Assembly (NCBI GenBank): GCA_035235625.1
Contig: CP141150.1
Location: 7,006,001 to 7,070,000 of the forward strand
Length of the DNA stretch: 64,000 nucleotides
DNA from: Saururus chinensis
Lineage: Eukaryota > Streptophyta > Magnoliopsida > Piperales > Saururaceae
Direction of reading: 5' to 3'
This document shows positions 29,818-41,000 of this stretch, in pieces (position 1 is the stretch's first letter; each line of letters starts with the position of its first letter). The notes beneath the pieces were generated by a model. The model ran no database searches. It worked only from the letters and a program-made list of their open reading frames with translations, and was not told the DNA's origin. The position numbers and the translations under genes were made by a program.

Positions 29818-31482
29818 ATGGCCGCCGCGACCCTCTCCGTGGGACCCGCTCGCGCGGCCCTCCCCCACCACCACGACCACCACCGCCGGCCGGCCCGACC
29901 CCGCCGCGGAGCCGCCTGGCTTGACCGTCCCCGGCCCGGCGCATGGCGCGGAGGGTGGAGGCGCAGGTGGGCGGGGCTGGCGGCGTCGGCGGGGTCCAGG
30001 GCGGACGACTCGGCGCCGTTCGAGATGTCGGTGGAGAGCGCGATGAAGGTGCTGGGCGTGGCCGAGGGCGCCTCCTTCGACGAGATCCTCCGCGCCAAGA
30101 AATCCATTATCGACTCCTGCAAGGACGATCAGGACGCCATCGCCCAGGTTTATCACTTCGTAGTTCGTAGGAGCTGATTTAGCTTTCATTTCGGAAATCT
30201 GCTAGAATTGTTTGAACTAGAACGGGTTGTTTGTCCGTAAGAAGTAAGGGGAATGGATTTGTGATTGTTATCTTATGATGGTGAGCGGGAATCAAGTAGC
30301 AGTGGATGGAAATCTTTTGCTTACCATTTGAAATTTTGAGATTATTTGCATAATCGTGTCTGTAAGTTGCATCTCCTGTGAGAAGGTTTTACTTACTTGA
30401 TTAGTGTGTGATAAAAACTTAAAATTTATCGATTAATCAAGTGAAATCAACTTGTTTTGTTGTGAAATATATGCGTTTTGGCTTTTTATTTCTTATAGAA
30501 TGGGACTGCTTTAGGGTGTCTTTTGGTTATCGTTTTTTATTGTTTTTACTGGAATCTGTTCAGGAATACGATTCTAGGTGAATAAATTATAGCAGTAGTT
30601 CAAGTTCATATCCAATCAAAGAATGATTTCGGAAGGTGGAGTGTTGTAGTGTGAAAAAAAAAGTGGAGTGGAGGTAGTGGAAGCAGATAAAATGAAAAAT
30701 ATTTAGATTTGGAACTATTATGATTCGTAGGTTTTATTGTATATCATCTGCAATTTTTTTTTTTTTGTAAAATGTGTGTTGGAATTTCATGGTTTTGCAT
30801 TTATTTGCTCATCTGGGTTTCTGTAATCAAGAAGCTCTGGACTGATACCGGTTACCTCTTATTTCAGGTAGAGGCTGCGTACGACATGTTGCTTATGCAG
30901 AGCTTATCGCAGAGGCGAGCAGGAAAAGTGGTAAACAACAGCATCCGCTTTGCTGATGTGAAAGCTGTTGGAAGTTCTAGTTCGATTCCCCAGTGGCTTC
31001 AAGATACCGTAAAGAAGGTTCCAATTTCTGTTGAAGCGCCATCAACTGCAAACTTAGGGGTACAAGCTGGAGTTTATGGAGCTTTGATGGTTCTCACATA
31101 TGCCAATGGACTTTCATCTACTTCAGGAGCCCCCTATGCTGGTGCCGATGTCCCTGGCTTAATTTTGGCTACTAGTTTTGGCGTTTCGTTGTATTTTTTG
31201 ACAAAAAAGAGCGTCAACATAGGTAAATGTGCCCCCCCTCCCCCCCTCTCCCCCTCTCTTTCTCTCTCTGCAACTACAACTAAATATACTGAACACTATT
31301 TTGCAGGGAAGGCAACGGTAATAACTGTTGGGGGCCTTGTTGTTGGGGCTGCGGTGGGTTCAGCTGTTGAGAATTGGTTGCAAGTTGACATCGTTCCATT
31401 TCTTGGTATACACTCGCCAGCTGTTGTAGTAAGCGAATTTATTCTCTTCTCCCAGCTCTTAGTATCTCTTTGTCTAAGGTAG
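29818..31482 (+). CDS. CPP1: CPP1/CDF1-type chloroplast J-like membrane protein, complete, three exons
   Basis: Exons 29818-30147, 30868-31222 and 31307-31482 join in frame (GT-AG) to 286 aa. Residues 1 to about 65 are rich in Ala, Arg, Pro and His, as in a chloroplast transit peptide. Residues 72-130 (SVESAMKVLGV onward) form a J-like fold that lacks the HPD triad of true DnaJ proteins, a family trait. Hydrophobic segments follow near 174-194, 203-221, 232-247 and 267-284. It closely resembles Arabidopsis CDF1 (cell growth defect factor 1), also called CPP1, chaperone-like protein of POR1, known to stabilise protochlorophyllide oxidoreductase at the plastid membrane and so support chlorophyll synthesis. 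An upstream in-frame ATG at 29809 would add three residues; 29818 (AAATGGCC) has the better context. Exon 1 is strikingly GC-rich compared with exons 2-3 and the flanks. Confidence 0.93.
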
Positions 31483-31867
31483 GGCTGAAAGCAAGCTAAT
31501 TGGATGTTGCAGTAACTCTAATTATTCTTCAAATGTTCACTTTTTTATTCGATTGGGCCACGTTGTGTTATGTACAAAATGAACTATTGGAGCCCTTTAT
31601 AAGATGTGGTTATGTGAAATTTGTTAGTGTATATGTACAGTTTTTTGTCAACTGTTTATATATATTTTGCTAAGTACTGATGATTATTGACTTCATTAAT
31701 TGTAAATTGAGATCAATTATTTTTTCAAGTCCCTAGAAAACTATTGAAAATATTTACTTTATAATAGAACTCCTTGGAAAATGCTTAACGTTTTATTTGC
31801 TTTCTAACTTATCTATCGTCTGTCATTGATGGATTCCGAATTTTGGACGCACTCTAGAGTTGGACCC

Positions 31868-31972
31868 TCGAAGCACGGACACGGATATAGGGATATGATA
31901 CAGACACGGGGATATGATATTGAGACGGGGATACGGCAAACTAGGATATGATATAACAAGGAAACGGCTATA
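31868..31972. repeat. ACACGGGGATATGA-type short repeat array
   Basis: About five imperfect copies of a 12-20 bp unit of the kind GACACGGGGATATGATA. Similar words occur scattered in other plant genomes; the origin is unclear to me. Confidence 0.55.
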
Positions 31973-33146
31973 TATAGTTAAGTGTATTTTAAGAGTTAAA
32001 AAAAAACAATATTCAGGAAGGAGGTGCCGTTCAGAAACAGACTTGGCATAGCCGCTTGGTCCTCATAGTGAATAGCTGTGGCCTGTAACAGAACACTCCA
32101 ATCTCCCCAAAGATTTCTCCTGTACCCATTTCTCGTACAACCTGTAAGACCAATAAAATCTATTTTAGAAGAGAATCACTGATAAAGCACAACAGACTTT
32201 CAAAGCAATCACCTTTAAAGCACCCATTAAAACTTATAAAAAAAATTTGCATGTTCATTTGCTCCTACAAATAGATGGAATTAAAAGAACCATCATATTT
32301 AAAGCTTTTATGACTAGGGGTTGGACGCTTACCACTGCACCTGACATCAGAATCTAGAAATCAGAATCAGTGGGTGCTTCGTTCTGCAGGATCAAACTAT
32401 GAAAAATAGTATTAATCCCGTAATTATTGTCGATGCCCAAATAACAAAATGATAAGGACAGAACTCGGAGAAACCAAAGTGCGTTTTTGCTTCCCCAGTT
32501 GCACTGCCTCTTTTGCCTTCCTCGACTCTGGTGCATTTCGTTTTTATCTTTTTTCCCACATCAGAGTAGTGTTTTTCCACATCGGATAAGCTTATTGTTC
32601 ATGTCGATGCTAGTCTAATAGGTTTGCATTCACACATATTCAATTTATTGATACCTTTTTGGTCTGCCATTGACGATTGGGAGAGTGAACTTGTCAAGTT
32701 TAGTACAGCATGCATTAATGGCAGGTAGCAAATTTGTACTGGCAACTGATAATTTTTGTGTCAAATGTCCAAGTCGCGAAGGCATTTGTGGCCTCCAATT
32801 AACATCGTAATTCAATTTGGCAAGGTTAGTGAGGGATCTTAGTTGCTAACCTGAAAGGAATTTGGGTTTACGCAAAGGAAAACAAGGAACGTGAATTTTA
32901 TGCGAAACTTACATTGGAAAAAGATTTTCCCCGGAAATGAATTGCATGAGTTGTTGGAAACAAGAAACTTATAGGGCATAGCCATATAGCAAATTAGCCT
33001 ATATAACATTAAGCATAACAGTATAATATAATGAATGGTGCATTTTGTATCGTCTCATTGGGTACGTAATTAGACATCCTTTATTACCATTTAGAGGATA
33101 GAATACGCGTTATAAACATTCAGCAATTAAACTTCTAGAGGATATT

Positions 33147-33180
33147 CAAATTTGACATATATATATATATGTCAAATTTG
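33147..33180. repeat. 34-bp perfect palindrome
   Basis: CAAATTTGACATAT followed by TA steps and then the exact reverse complement, ATGTCAAATTTG. It could extrude a small hairpin. No gene or terminator role is evident. Confidence 0.8.
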
Positions 33181-33892
33181 ATCCAGTAATTAAAGTATAT
33201 TATGTTTTTTTAACGAGAAAAGATCTTTTTAAGTGATTGCTTATTCTTTCAAACTTCAAGTGAGATCTTTTAACTCAACTTTTGTACTTTTAAGTGCCTC
33301 TGCCATATGGTAAGCATGTCAAATTGCACGTTCGTCATGTGCAGAAATTTGGTGAACATATTAAAAAAGAAGACGTAAATTTTTGTTACTTGCGATTCTT
33401 AAAAATCCGACCATGCTAGAAATATAACTCAACGAACACACAACTATCTTTGTTCTCAAAATAATCGTTCAGGCGCCAGAGTTCTTACAGGTGACAGGGC
33501 GTGGCTGCGTAGATGAAGAAGAAATAGATTACGTGAATTGCCATGAGAAATTCCAAACAATTTACAGACTGAAATGATGCCTTAATCAGGATCACAGAAA
33601 ATGAATAAAAGTGAAGAAGCACAAGTGTCCTAAGAAAATATAATGTTTTTATCTCTTTTTGCCGTAACGGTGCTCATAGTAAGCTAAGACCGAGAACCCA
33701 TCTCCAAAGCAAAGCACAAAGGGCCATTCCCTGCGGAGATAAAATGTTACAGTGTACACTAAAGAATTGGATGAGGATGCTGCTGCTCCACCATTAACTT
33801 CTTTCATTTGACGGCTTCAAGTAGGACTCTTGACCGTCTTTTGGTCTAAGTTTGGTCTTCATAACACAGATAAGAAACATCTTCTCTTCTAA

Positions 33893-36800
33893 TTAGTTGG
33901 TGTTTAGTTCCATAGGCGTGGCACAGGGGGCAAGTGAGTTCGCTGGTAGGCTAACCCCACCCCCTTTGAGGGATAGAGTGGGACCTTTGACTGAGCTGGC
34001 CCTGCTTACTAGATTGGAATCCAGGTATACAACAATGACTGTGATGTCGTCATGAAAATGGCGCCTGACACCACGATCAATTTTTTTCAAGTCAGAGTAC
34101 CTCATCTCTCTTTTCTTGGCAGCTTCTTGCAATGCAGCTTTTACAAGCCTCCGAGCACTTCCCTGCACGAACATACCCAAATACATAATTATCCTTTTCC
34201 TCTTTCTGCTTTCCCAGTATAGAAGTTTTCAGACTGGTCATTTGTGGGAGCAGGAGCAGCTGACCGCACATAAAACCATAAGCAGGATTGGTATATAAAA
34301 CTTCGAGATGAATACAATATCAAATTCATGATCCTAACAATGTACATGCATGCAGATATTGTGTTTTATGCAATGAAGGCTTTTTTCCCCTGGGAAGCTG
34401 ACAGTCAAAACTGCTGGTTTTTGAGAGACTTTAGCATAAGATTTCCAGTGGACGAATGGAAAAAATTCTGACTGGATCATTGGGTCACTGAAGAGAAGAT
34501 CATAAAAAAACATACACCAAGTTTTTTTGAAGCTTCAATTAACTTGCAACTACAAAGGTAATTCACTGGCCTTGCCCAAGTCATCTCATGTACCCATTTC
34601 CCGGCCAATTGATAGTTTGCCACCAGGCACATTTTACTCTAAATAAGGTTAAAAACTTTCTACCTAGCGTCCAGACATTAAACTTTCGATTAGTTGAATG
34701 TACTTTTTATCAAAACATAAGTTGGCAGGGTACTCACATTGCGCGGATGATTTTGAACAATGTCAACAGCTTCCTGATTGCTGAGATGTTCCCACAGCCC
34801 ATCAGATGCAAATATAAGAAACTGGTCGTGTGGTTGAAGTGGATGCACTGTAATTGCTGGATCAGCACTGAGTATTGGCCTTCGAAAAGGTTCACGAAGG
34901 CGAAATTTAGAATATAATGGCTCACGATTAAACTCAGCTTTCTTCAAGTATACATCACCAATTGATCTTGACACCTGCAAACAGTCAGGAACCAGTTAAA
35001 AAAAATGAACTGGTAAAATGCGAAGAAACGGGAAATTCAATATAGTAGAAAGAAATTAAAACGAGCAGAAGTAAAAAATCGCCAAACATGTTTCTGTAAG
35101 TCAAATTGGAAATAGAAAGTTCATCATTTGCCGTCACAAAAACCAAGCTGGCAGTGTTTTAAAATGAAGTCCAACCATCAATTTAGAAAGTAAAGGGTGA
35201 GCCAGATCTGACTACAGGTTCAAACTGGTTGTACCTTATAAACATTAACAATCAACAACCTTGATGACTGAACAAAATTAAAATAGTGTATAAGAGCAGT
35301 TTTCTAGATAGCTAATTCGAATCACTGGCACTATAATAAATTCAAGTTAGAATACAAATCCATGTTTTTAAGGACTTGATTACGTGTGGACAGCCAGTCC
35401 AGTTGAATTTTCAGAGCACAGGGATTATAAGCCATTTGACAAGATTACAGCTGACAAGGAAGTTTTATCTCTCAACACCCATTACAATTCCTGCCTCAGT
35501 TCAGTTTAAGATTTGTCATTAGCTGCTAGTTGCTAGTCCTGGCTAAAATCATTTATCTGCACCTACAATGCAGTTAATATCATTCAGGCCATCATGAAGA
35601 CTTCATTATACCATCATTTCAATTAACATCATCATTGTAAATTTGCTGAAACCATGATATTAGTCAAAGTTGAATAATAATATAGAAAACACATCACAAT
35701 GTTACATAACTGAATAACAAATAGTCTAATCAGATGAGATAAGTGCATCAATTAATAAGTCCTTTTCAACTTGAAAGCTGCCACGAGTAGAGGACTAAAT
35801 TTCTATCAATAACAATCTATAACTAAGTATGGCCAATAAGACGTACATTCACATGAATATATGTTCTGTTTCTATCATAAAATTAGTTCTTTATTACCAA
35901 TCAAAAAGATGAAGTTGAAAATATAGACCATGTAGACCTATGCCACGAGGATATCCAAAAAAACATAGTTTTATTGCACATAATATATAAAGAGAAAGAC
36001 TACCTGTATCAGCCCCTTTACACGCCAGACATTATGCTTTAAAACCACAATATATGGGTCATCAGGATGTAAAGATTTGAGTTCCTGCCTCACAGACTCA
36101 ATTGCTGCATTGTGCTCCGCTGACAACTGTACAGGGAGAACCTCCCCAGTTGCTCTGACAAGTCTCCCCAGCACTGCACGGGAGTCACCAACATTTGCAA
36201 TATACAGTGTCCCACCACATATTACACCAACCAGACAGCATGATCCAACAGCAGCAATCTGGGGCTTTGTAGGCCATTGTTTGCTTACAAGAGTAAAAAA
36301 TCCTTCTTCAGTGGCTTGAAATGCTTTTCGTATGACATCTGCTGACATACTCTGCTGTTCTGATGCAAATCCTGTAACGTACAAGGCCCACATTGTAAGA
36401 TAGTATGGATATCATAAAACATACCGGTGCCAAGAATTTAAATGATCGAATTAACAACTGTACCCTGTCAAAAGGTACGGTAGGCTTCATTACAAATTGG
36501 CAAAGCCAACTACAGTACATATCTAGTATCACTGTAAATGAGTTTGGAATTAGTTTCTGATACAGATTCTTAATTGAAAGTAGCTTCTGAACTACACAAA
36601 GGAATCTCCTTAATGCATTGTTTCTGCAGCAAACTTTGGTTGTAGTAATAGTCACCATCATCCTCTTTCTTTATGTTCTAAATTTTCAGCTTCATTTATA
36701 ACTATTACAATGGCTCAGGATTTATAAGTTTAATAAATTGGTTCCACAAACAGGAACAGTTACAAATTTTATTAGGTTCCCTTATGAATGCATCTAGTTC

Positions 36801-37469
36801 GATGTTCCAGTTCTAATTAGTGTGACCCATTCTAGCCAAAAAGGACGATTGCGTGCTTTAGCAACTCCATCCAACAACATACACTCTTTCCTAGTATTAT
36901 AGCTAGAAGTAGATATAATAATACACATGAAAGAACAGACGAGAAAAGAGACAAAGTTGGTAGATGCACTTAGTAAGACTTCCTAAGGTCCCTCATATTC
37001 CAGGCATGAGAATGTACAAAGGAAAATAGAGCTGTAACATATAAAAATACGGCTACCAAGCCATAGAAATATCTATATAACAAAAAAAAATAGTACAAAA
37101 AGACAGGATGTCAGTCAGAATGTTTCAAACTTCCAGATCAATAATCTTACTCTTCAGGTGGTGAAAGAGATGATTGTTGATATAACGCGAAGTCTCAGGT
37201 CCACCATGCCCATCATAGATTCCAACAAAGGTACCATAAGGGCCAGAATCCATGGAGCTTAATGGCCCTGATTCAATTTGACTTTGATCTTCAAGCAGGT
37301 TGTTAGCTTGAACAACTGCCATAGAAAACTCGCCATTCAAGTGCTGTCCAGTGTCCTTGTACCAGAGGAGACCGTCTTGCCTGCCCACAGCATCTGAGCC
37401 TGTATGAACATACCGTTCTGATGATGGCCGCCAACAGGCTCTCAGAAAGTTCATCAACCCCGCTAACAT
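33893..37469 (-). CDS. Clade D protein phosphatase 2C (PP2C.D), complete, four coding exons
   Basis: Exons on the minus strand: 37469-37151, 36371-36004, 34974-34738 and 34162-33893. They join in frame (all GT-AG) to 1194 nt, 397 aa, the usual length for this clade. It starts [15 protein letters not shown], with the clade D signature [20 protein letters not shown] at 30-49. Metal-binding and catalytic motifs are present: DGHGG at 86-90, GDSRA at 168-172, SRSIGD at 231-236, ASDGLWEH at 285-292 and HDDITV at 345-350. It is a Mg/Mn-dependent Ser/Thr phosphatase. Clade D members in Arabidopsis remove the activating C-terminal phosphate from plasma-membrane H+-ATPases and are inhibited by SAUR proteins, so they restrain auxin-driven cell expansion; that role is inferred here from family. 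The N terminus is short and hydrophobic, as in members that associate with membranes. The tail is Ser-, Gly- and Pro-rich. No defects seen. Confidence 0.95.
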
Positions 37470-38395
37470 CCCTCATTTCAGCGAAACCAGCCTCAAATTA
37501 CTCCGCATCCAGAACAACTAGGTAAAACCCACAATGATATAATTAAAGACAAACTGAACTCTTTATGCTGCACTGAAACCCTAATAAACAAACGATGAAC
37601 AAGAATGGATGACTGGAAATAGGCTGACACCAGGAGAATGAATGAAAGCTAATTGATGGGGTCTTCTTCGCTTCCTATCAGTCGAGTTTAAAAGACCTCA
37701 ATCAGGTACTTCTCACGTATCCTGCAAAAAGTAATAAACCAAGAACAATTCAATAATCAATAAAGAAATGCAACCAATGTCATTTGAATAACAAGATCAT
37801 TATACACAAAACATCACAACAAATACACTTCAACAAGCAATCCTACATGTGATAACTTATCATACTTCATTATTCTTTTTAAAAAAAGTAGGAAAATCGT
37901 CCTCCATTCCACGAGAATCTTTTACACAGACCAAATAATTGCTGCAAAACCACAAGTCATATCAACAAAAAAGGCAGCTAACGAGAAATTGGTCAAGTAC
38001 GCAGCACCCATGAGTCCATCCAGCACCCAAAACGCATACCCCCTACAATTTCACCCAATCCTTAATATCAACAACAAACATAAATATGATTTAAAGCCTT
38101 CAAACATGTCAGTATGATGAAGAAAATACAATAAAGCAGAAGCAAGTAAATCAGCACTTCCTATCCCCAGAAAACATAGAATTTCACAAAACATAGGCAA
38201 AAACAACTTCATCCACCATGAATTTGACATCATAAGATAAAAGCCCAGAGAAGGAAAAAGATCTCACCTTTTTCAGCACCTTTTGGCCATGGATTGGCTA
38301 TCTCCAGAGTTGCAGGGCCAGAAGAAACGTGGGCCGCCTCAGATCTAAAGATCGGCACAATCGGCGAAAAGGGTCCTCGTTTTTCAGTCCTCCCA
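37470..38395 (-). other. 5' leader of the PP2C gene with a leader intron
   Basis: On the minus strand a leader exon ends at 38268 (AAAAAG then GTGAGATC), and an acceptor TTTTTGCAG ends at 37722. This gives a 546-nt intron lying wholly in the 5' UTR and a 252-nt leader on the coding exon. Two upstream ATGs lie in that leader, at 37508 (an 11-codon frame) and 37476 (a frame overlapping the main start). The splice sites are inferred from consensus only. Confidence 0.55.
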
Positions 38396-38424
38396 GCTTG
38401 ATTGCGCAGAGATAATCAGGTAGC

Positions 38425-38433
38425 TTATATATA
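38425..38433 (-). promoter_or_regulatory. Probable TATA box of the PP2C gene
   Basis: On the minus strand the sequence reads TTATATATAAGC here. Transcription would start about 30 bp downstream, near 38395, about 130 nt before the leader donor at 38268. A CTCTTCTCTTCTC pyrimidine tract lies just upstream, a frequent feature of plant core promoters. Confidence 0.5.
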
Positions 38434-38640
38434 ACAAAGGAAAACCGAGAGAAGAGAAGAGAAGAGATGTGAGGTGAGTGCAAGAACTGGGCCGAGGGAG
38501 AGGCAAAGGTGGGGAGGAGCTGAAAAGGTCGTGTCTTTCAGCGGACAAAATCCCATCAAAAAGACCAGCAGGCGAGAGCTTCAGGCCAGCAAAGCAGATG
38601 CGCAGGTCTGGGCTCCACTCACTCCACGACAGAGGAGGAG

Positions 38641-40861
38641 GAGAGAGATGCATGAAATATGATTCATACGAATAATGAAATAAATATATAAATTATGAAA
38701 TTCAATAAACAAAATCATAGATGGATAAAAAGCAGACTACAGATTGAGGGAAGAATTTTCGGTGAGCCAAAAATACCATACACTCACTTTTTATTAGCCA
38801 TGGTTTACAATTAAGGGAAGCGTGCCTTTTTAAAGCACTCTTTGACTTTTCATATATGAAATTAAGGGTACATATATTAAGTACATGGTACTGACATTAA
38901 TAATTAATGTGTGTTGTTAACATATATTTTAAATATAAAGAGTTTTTATGTATTTCTTACGCTTATCCTAGCCTCATTGTCATATGAAAAATTCTTCTCA
39001 CATAGAGACCCTTGTGGCTCAAGGCATGGAAAGAAGGACATCCAAATAAGGGACCCAATTTTATCTTTTTTTATTAACTTTTTTATTTAAACTAGTGTCA
39101 TGAAAAACCAATTAATTGCAAAAAAGAAGGTTGGGCAGAGTAGGGTTAAAACATAGCCCTTCATATTTAAATATATATTTTAAATATAAAAAATAAAATA
39201 AAAAAATACATTAGACCAGTCTCATAACTCTTCTTTATGTAAATTTAGAAAAAGGTTAGGAGGCTCTCCTAAATAACGTTAGAGAACAATTTTTTTTTCT
39301 TCATATTCTAGCGCTTGCTCCATCCCTAGCACCCATCCTCATTAAACCTTTGCTAGGCGATTGTGCACATGTGGTGTATGGCCTTAATGTGCACCCATAA
39401 TTTTTCCTTACTTGGACAAACTAAATTAAGTTAATTAACTCTAAAATACTTTTGGTAAGGGGGACAATTGATTTAGTAACATTTTTCTCTGGAGCTCAAT
39501 TTTGAGTTTTGGCCTTTTGCCTGCTTGAACAGCTTTTATGTCAGCCGACCTCTGAAGTGATGTTTTTAATTTTATTATTTTTTCTTCTCTTATCCTTTTT
39601 TTCAAAAAAAAATAAAGGTGTTTGTGTTTTTTTTACCTTTTTTTGGGTTTTTGTGAGACAACTGGGATCCATTGATTCATGGGCCTACTGGGAAGTTAGT
39701 ACTACATATTCAGGAATCTGGATCCAGATCACTGATTTTGTGGGGCCCATTTCTAGCTGGCAGCTGTCCTGGTTACCTGATTTTGGCCATGCACATCACC
39801 ACCACACTAGTGGATTTGGACCAAAAATTGAACCTCTTTTAATACTTTGAAGCAAAAGGGGGGAGTCAACACTAATAAGTGATTGTGACTCCTAATAATG
39901 GTTTTAGTTAGACTGCCCTAATAAGGTTTCCAATGGAGAGCCTTGGTTGTAAGCAATGATTTTAAGTTATCTTAATGCTTTGAGAAGATCAACATCCAGA
40001 TTAAAACCAATACAAATTTGGGTTGCAAGATGAGGGTTTTCAGAATCCCACCCACAAATTATGCAATGATGTTTTCAAATGTACATCCTACAAATATAAA
40101 TTCAGGTTGATAAACGCTTGTATCTATATTAATGTTGGCATCAACGTCTATCTCTAGACATAGGTCTTGATTGGGGCCAAGTCCCAAGTCCCTACAAGGT
40201 CTCAAATCAGCTGCCCACCTCAAATAATTGGAAAAAGGGTTGAATCATTCAGCTTATGATCAAGTCCTAATCCATAATTGTTGAATGAGGTGTCTACTGA
40301 TGATTGTCATGATCAGTGTTTTGTTTGTGACCCATAACAGTTGGAATAACCTGTGTGGTGATAGTGAGGATAATGTGTTTGCCCTGTAGAGATGAATGAG
40401 AGAGACTGAATGCATCAAAGAGACATGGTGATAGTTGATTTGGGGCGGAATGACCAAGGCGATGCTTGTCTACAAACAATGGACATGGGAGGGCTGATGC
40501 AAGAACGAATTGATCTGAAATGGGGCCATGTATAACACAGCCTAATTTTGCTTTAAGATAATTTAGCTTGTCTTTTAGCTTTTTTGGATTGTCTTATCAA
40601 GGACTTGGCCTTATTTCCCAATCTTCATTCAATTATAATGCTCTGATTTGGCTGTTGAGTCTCCAAAAGCGCCTATTTCCGATGCCTGACCAGTTATGCA
40701 TACATATTGGGATTTACCATATGCTTTCCAGCACATTAATCCAACTTATAGCTTGTTTGAGATGCATGGTATGCTCTTCCATAAATTAATGGCTCAAAAT
40801 TGGACATGAACAAAGATAACTACTCATTACTATATATATTTAGTTGCTGCTGTTGTTGTAA
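38641..40861. other. No gene recognised
   Basis: AT-rich and non-coding. A 113-codon plus frame at 39509-39850 has no recognisable family resemblance. Confidence 0.4.
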
Positions 40862-41000
40862 GGATGGCTACTTAGCACTATAAGCATCAACGCTAAGTAG
40901 TGAGCTAGAGACTCCTAGCCGTTAGATCATGGCCTGGAGTTGTCATCTAATGGCCATGGGGCTTTAGCTCACTACTTAGTGCTAAAGCTACAATGTTGGA
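40862..41000. mobile_element. Foldback MITE-like element
   Basis: Inverted arms of about 45 bp: CGCTAAGTAGTGAGCTAGAG on the left pairs with CTTTAGCTCACTACTTAGTG on the right, followed inward by TAGCCGTTAGATCATGGCC against GGCCATTAGATGAC-type sequence. No coding content; exact ends not fixed. Confidence 0.6.

Larger units (their letters stand above)
31483..33892. other. Convergent intergenic region between CPP1 and PP2C
   Basis: About 2.4 kb separates the two stop codons. It holds the 3' UTRs, the GACACGGGGATA array at 31868 and a 34-bp palindrome at 33147. No gene seen. Confidence 0.5.

Noticed and set aside
29445-30122. 225-codon minus-strand open frame
   Set aside because: It lies antisense to the GC-rich first exon and promoter of CPP1. 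Its Ala/Arg/Gly/Pro-rich composition is what GC-rich DNA gives in any frame, and it shows no family motif.
34588-34917. 109-codon plus-strand frame
   Set aside because: It is antisense across exon 3 and an intron of the PP2C gene, without motifs.
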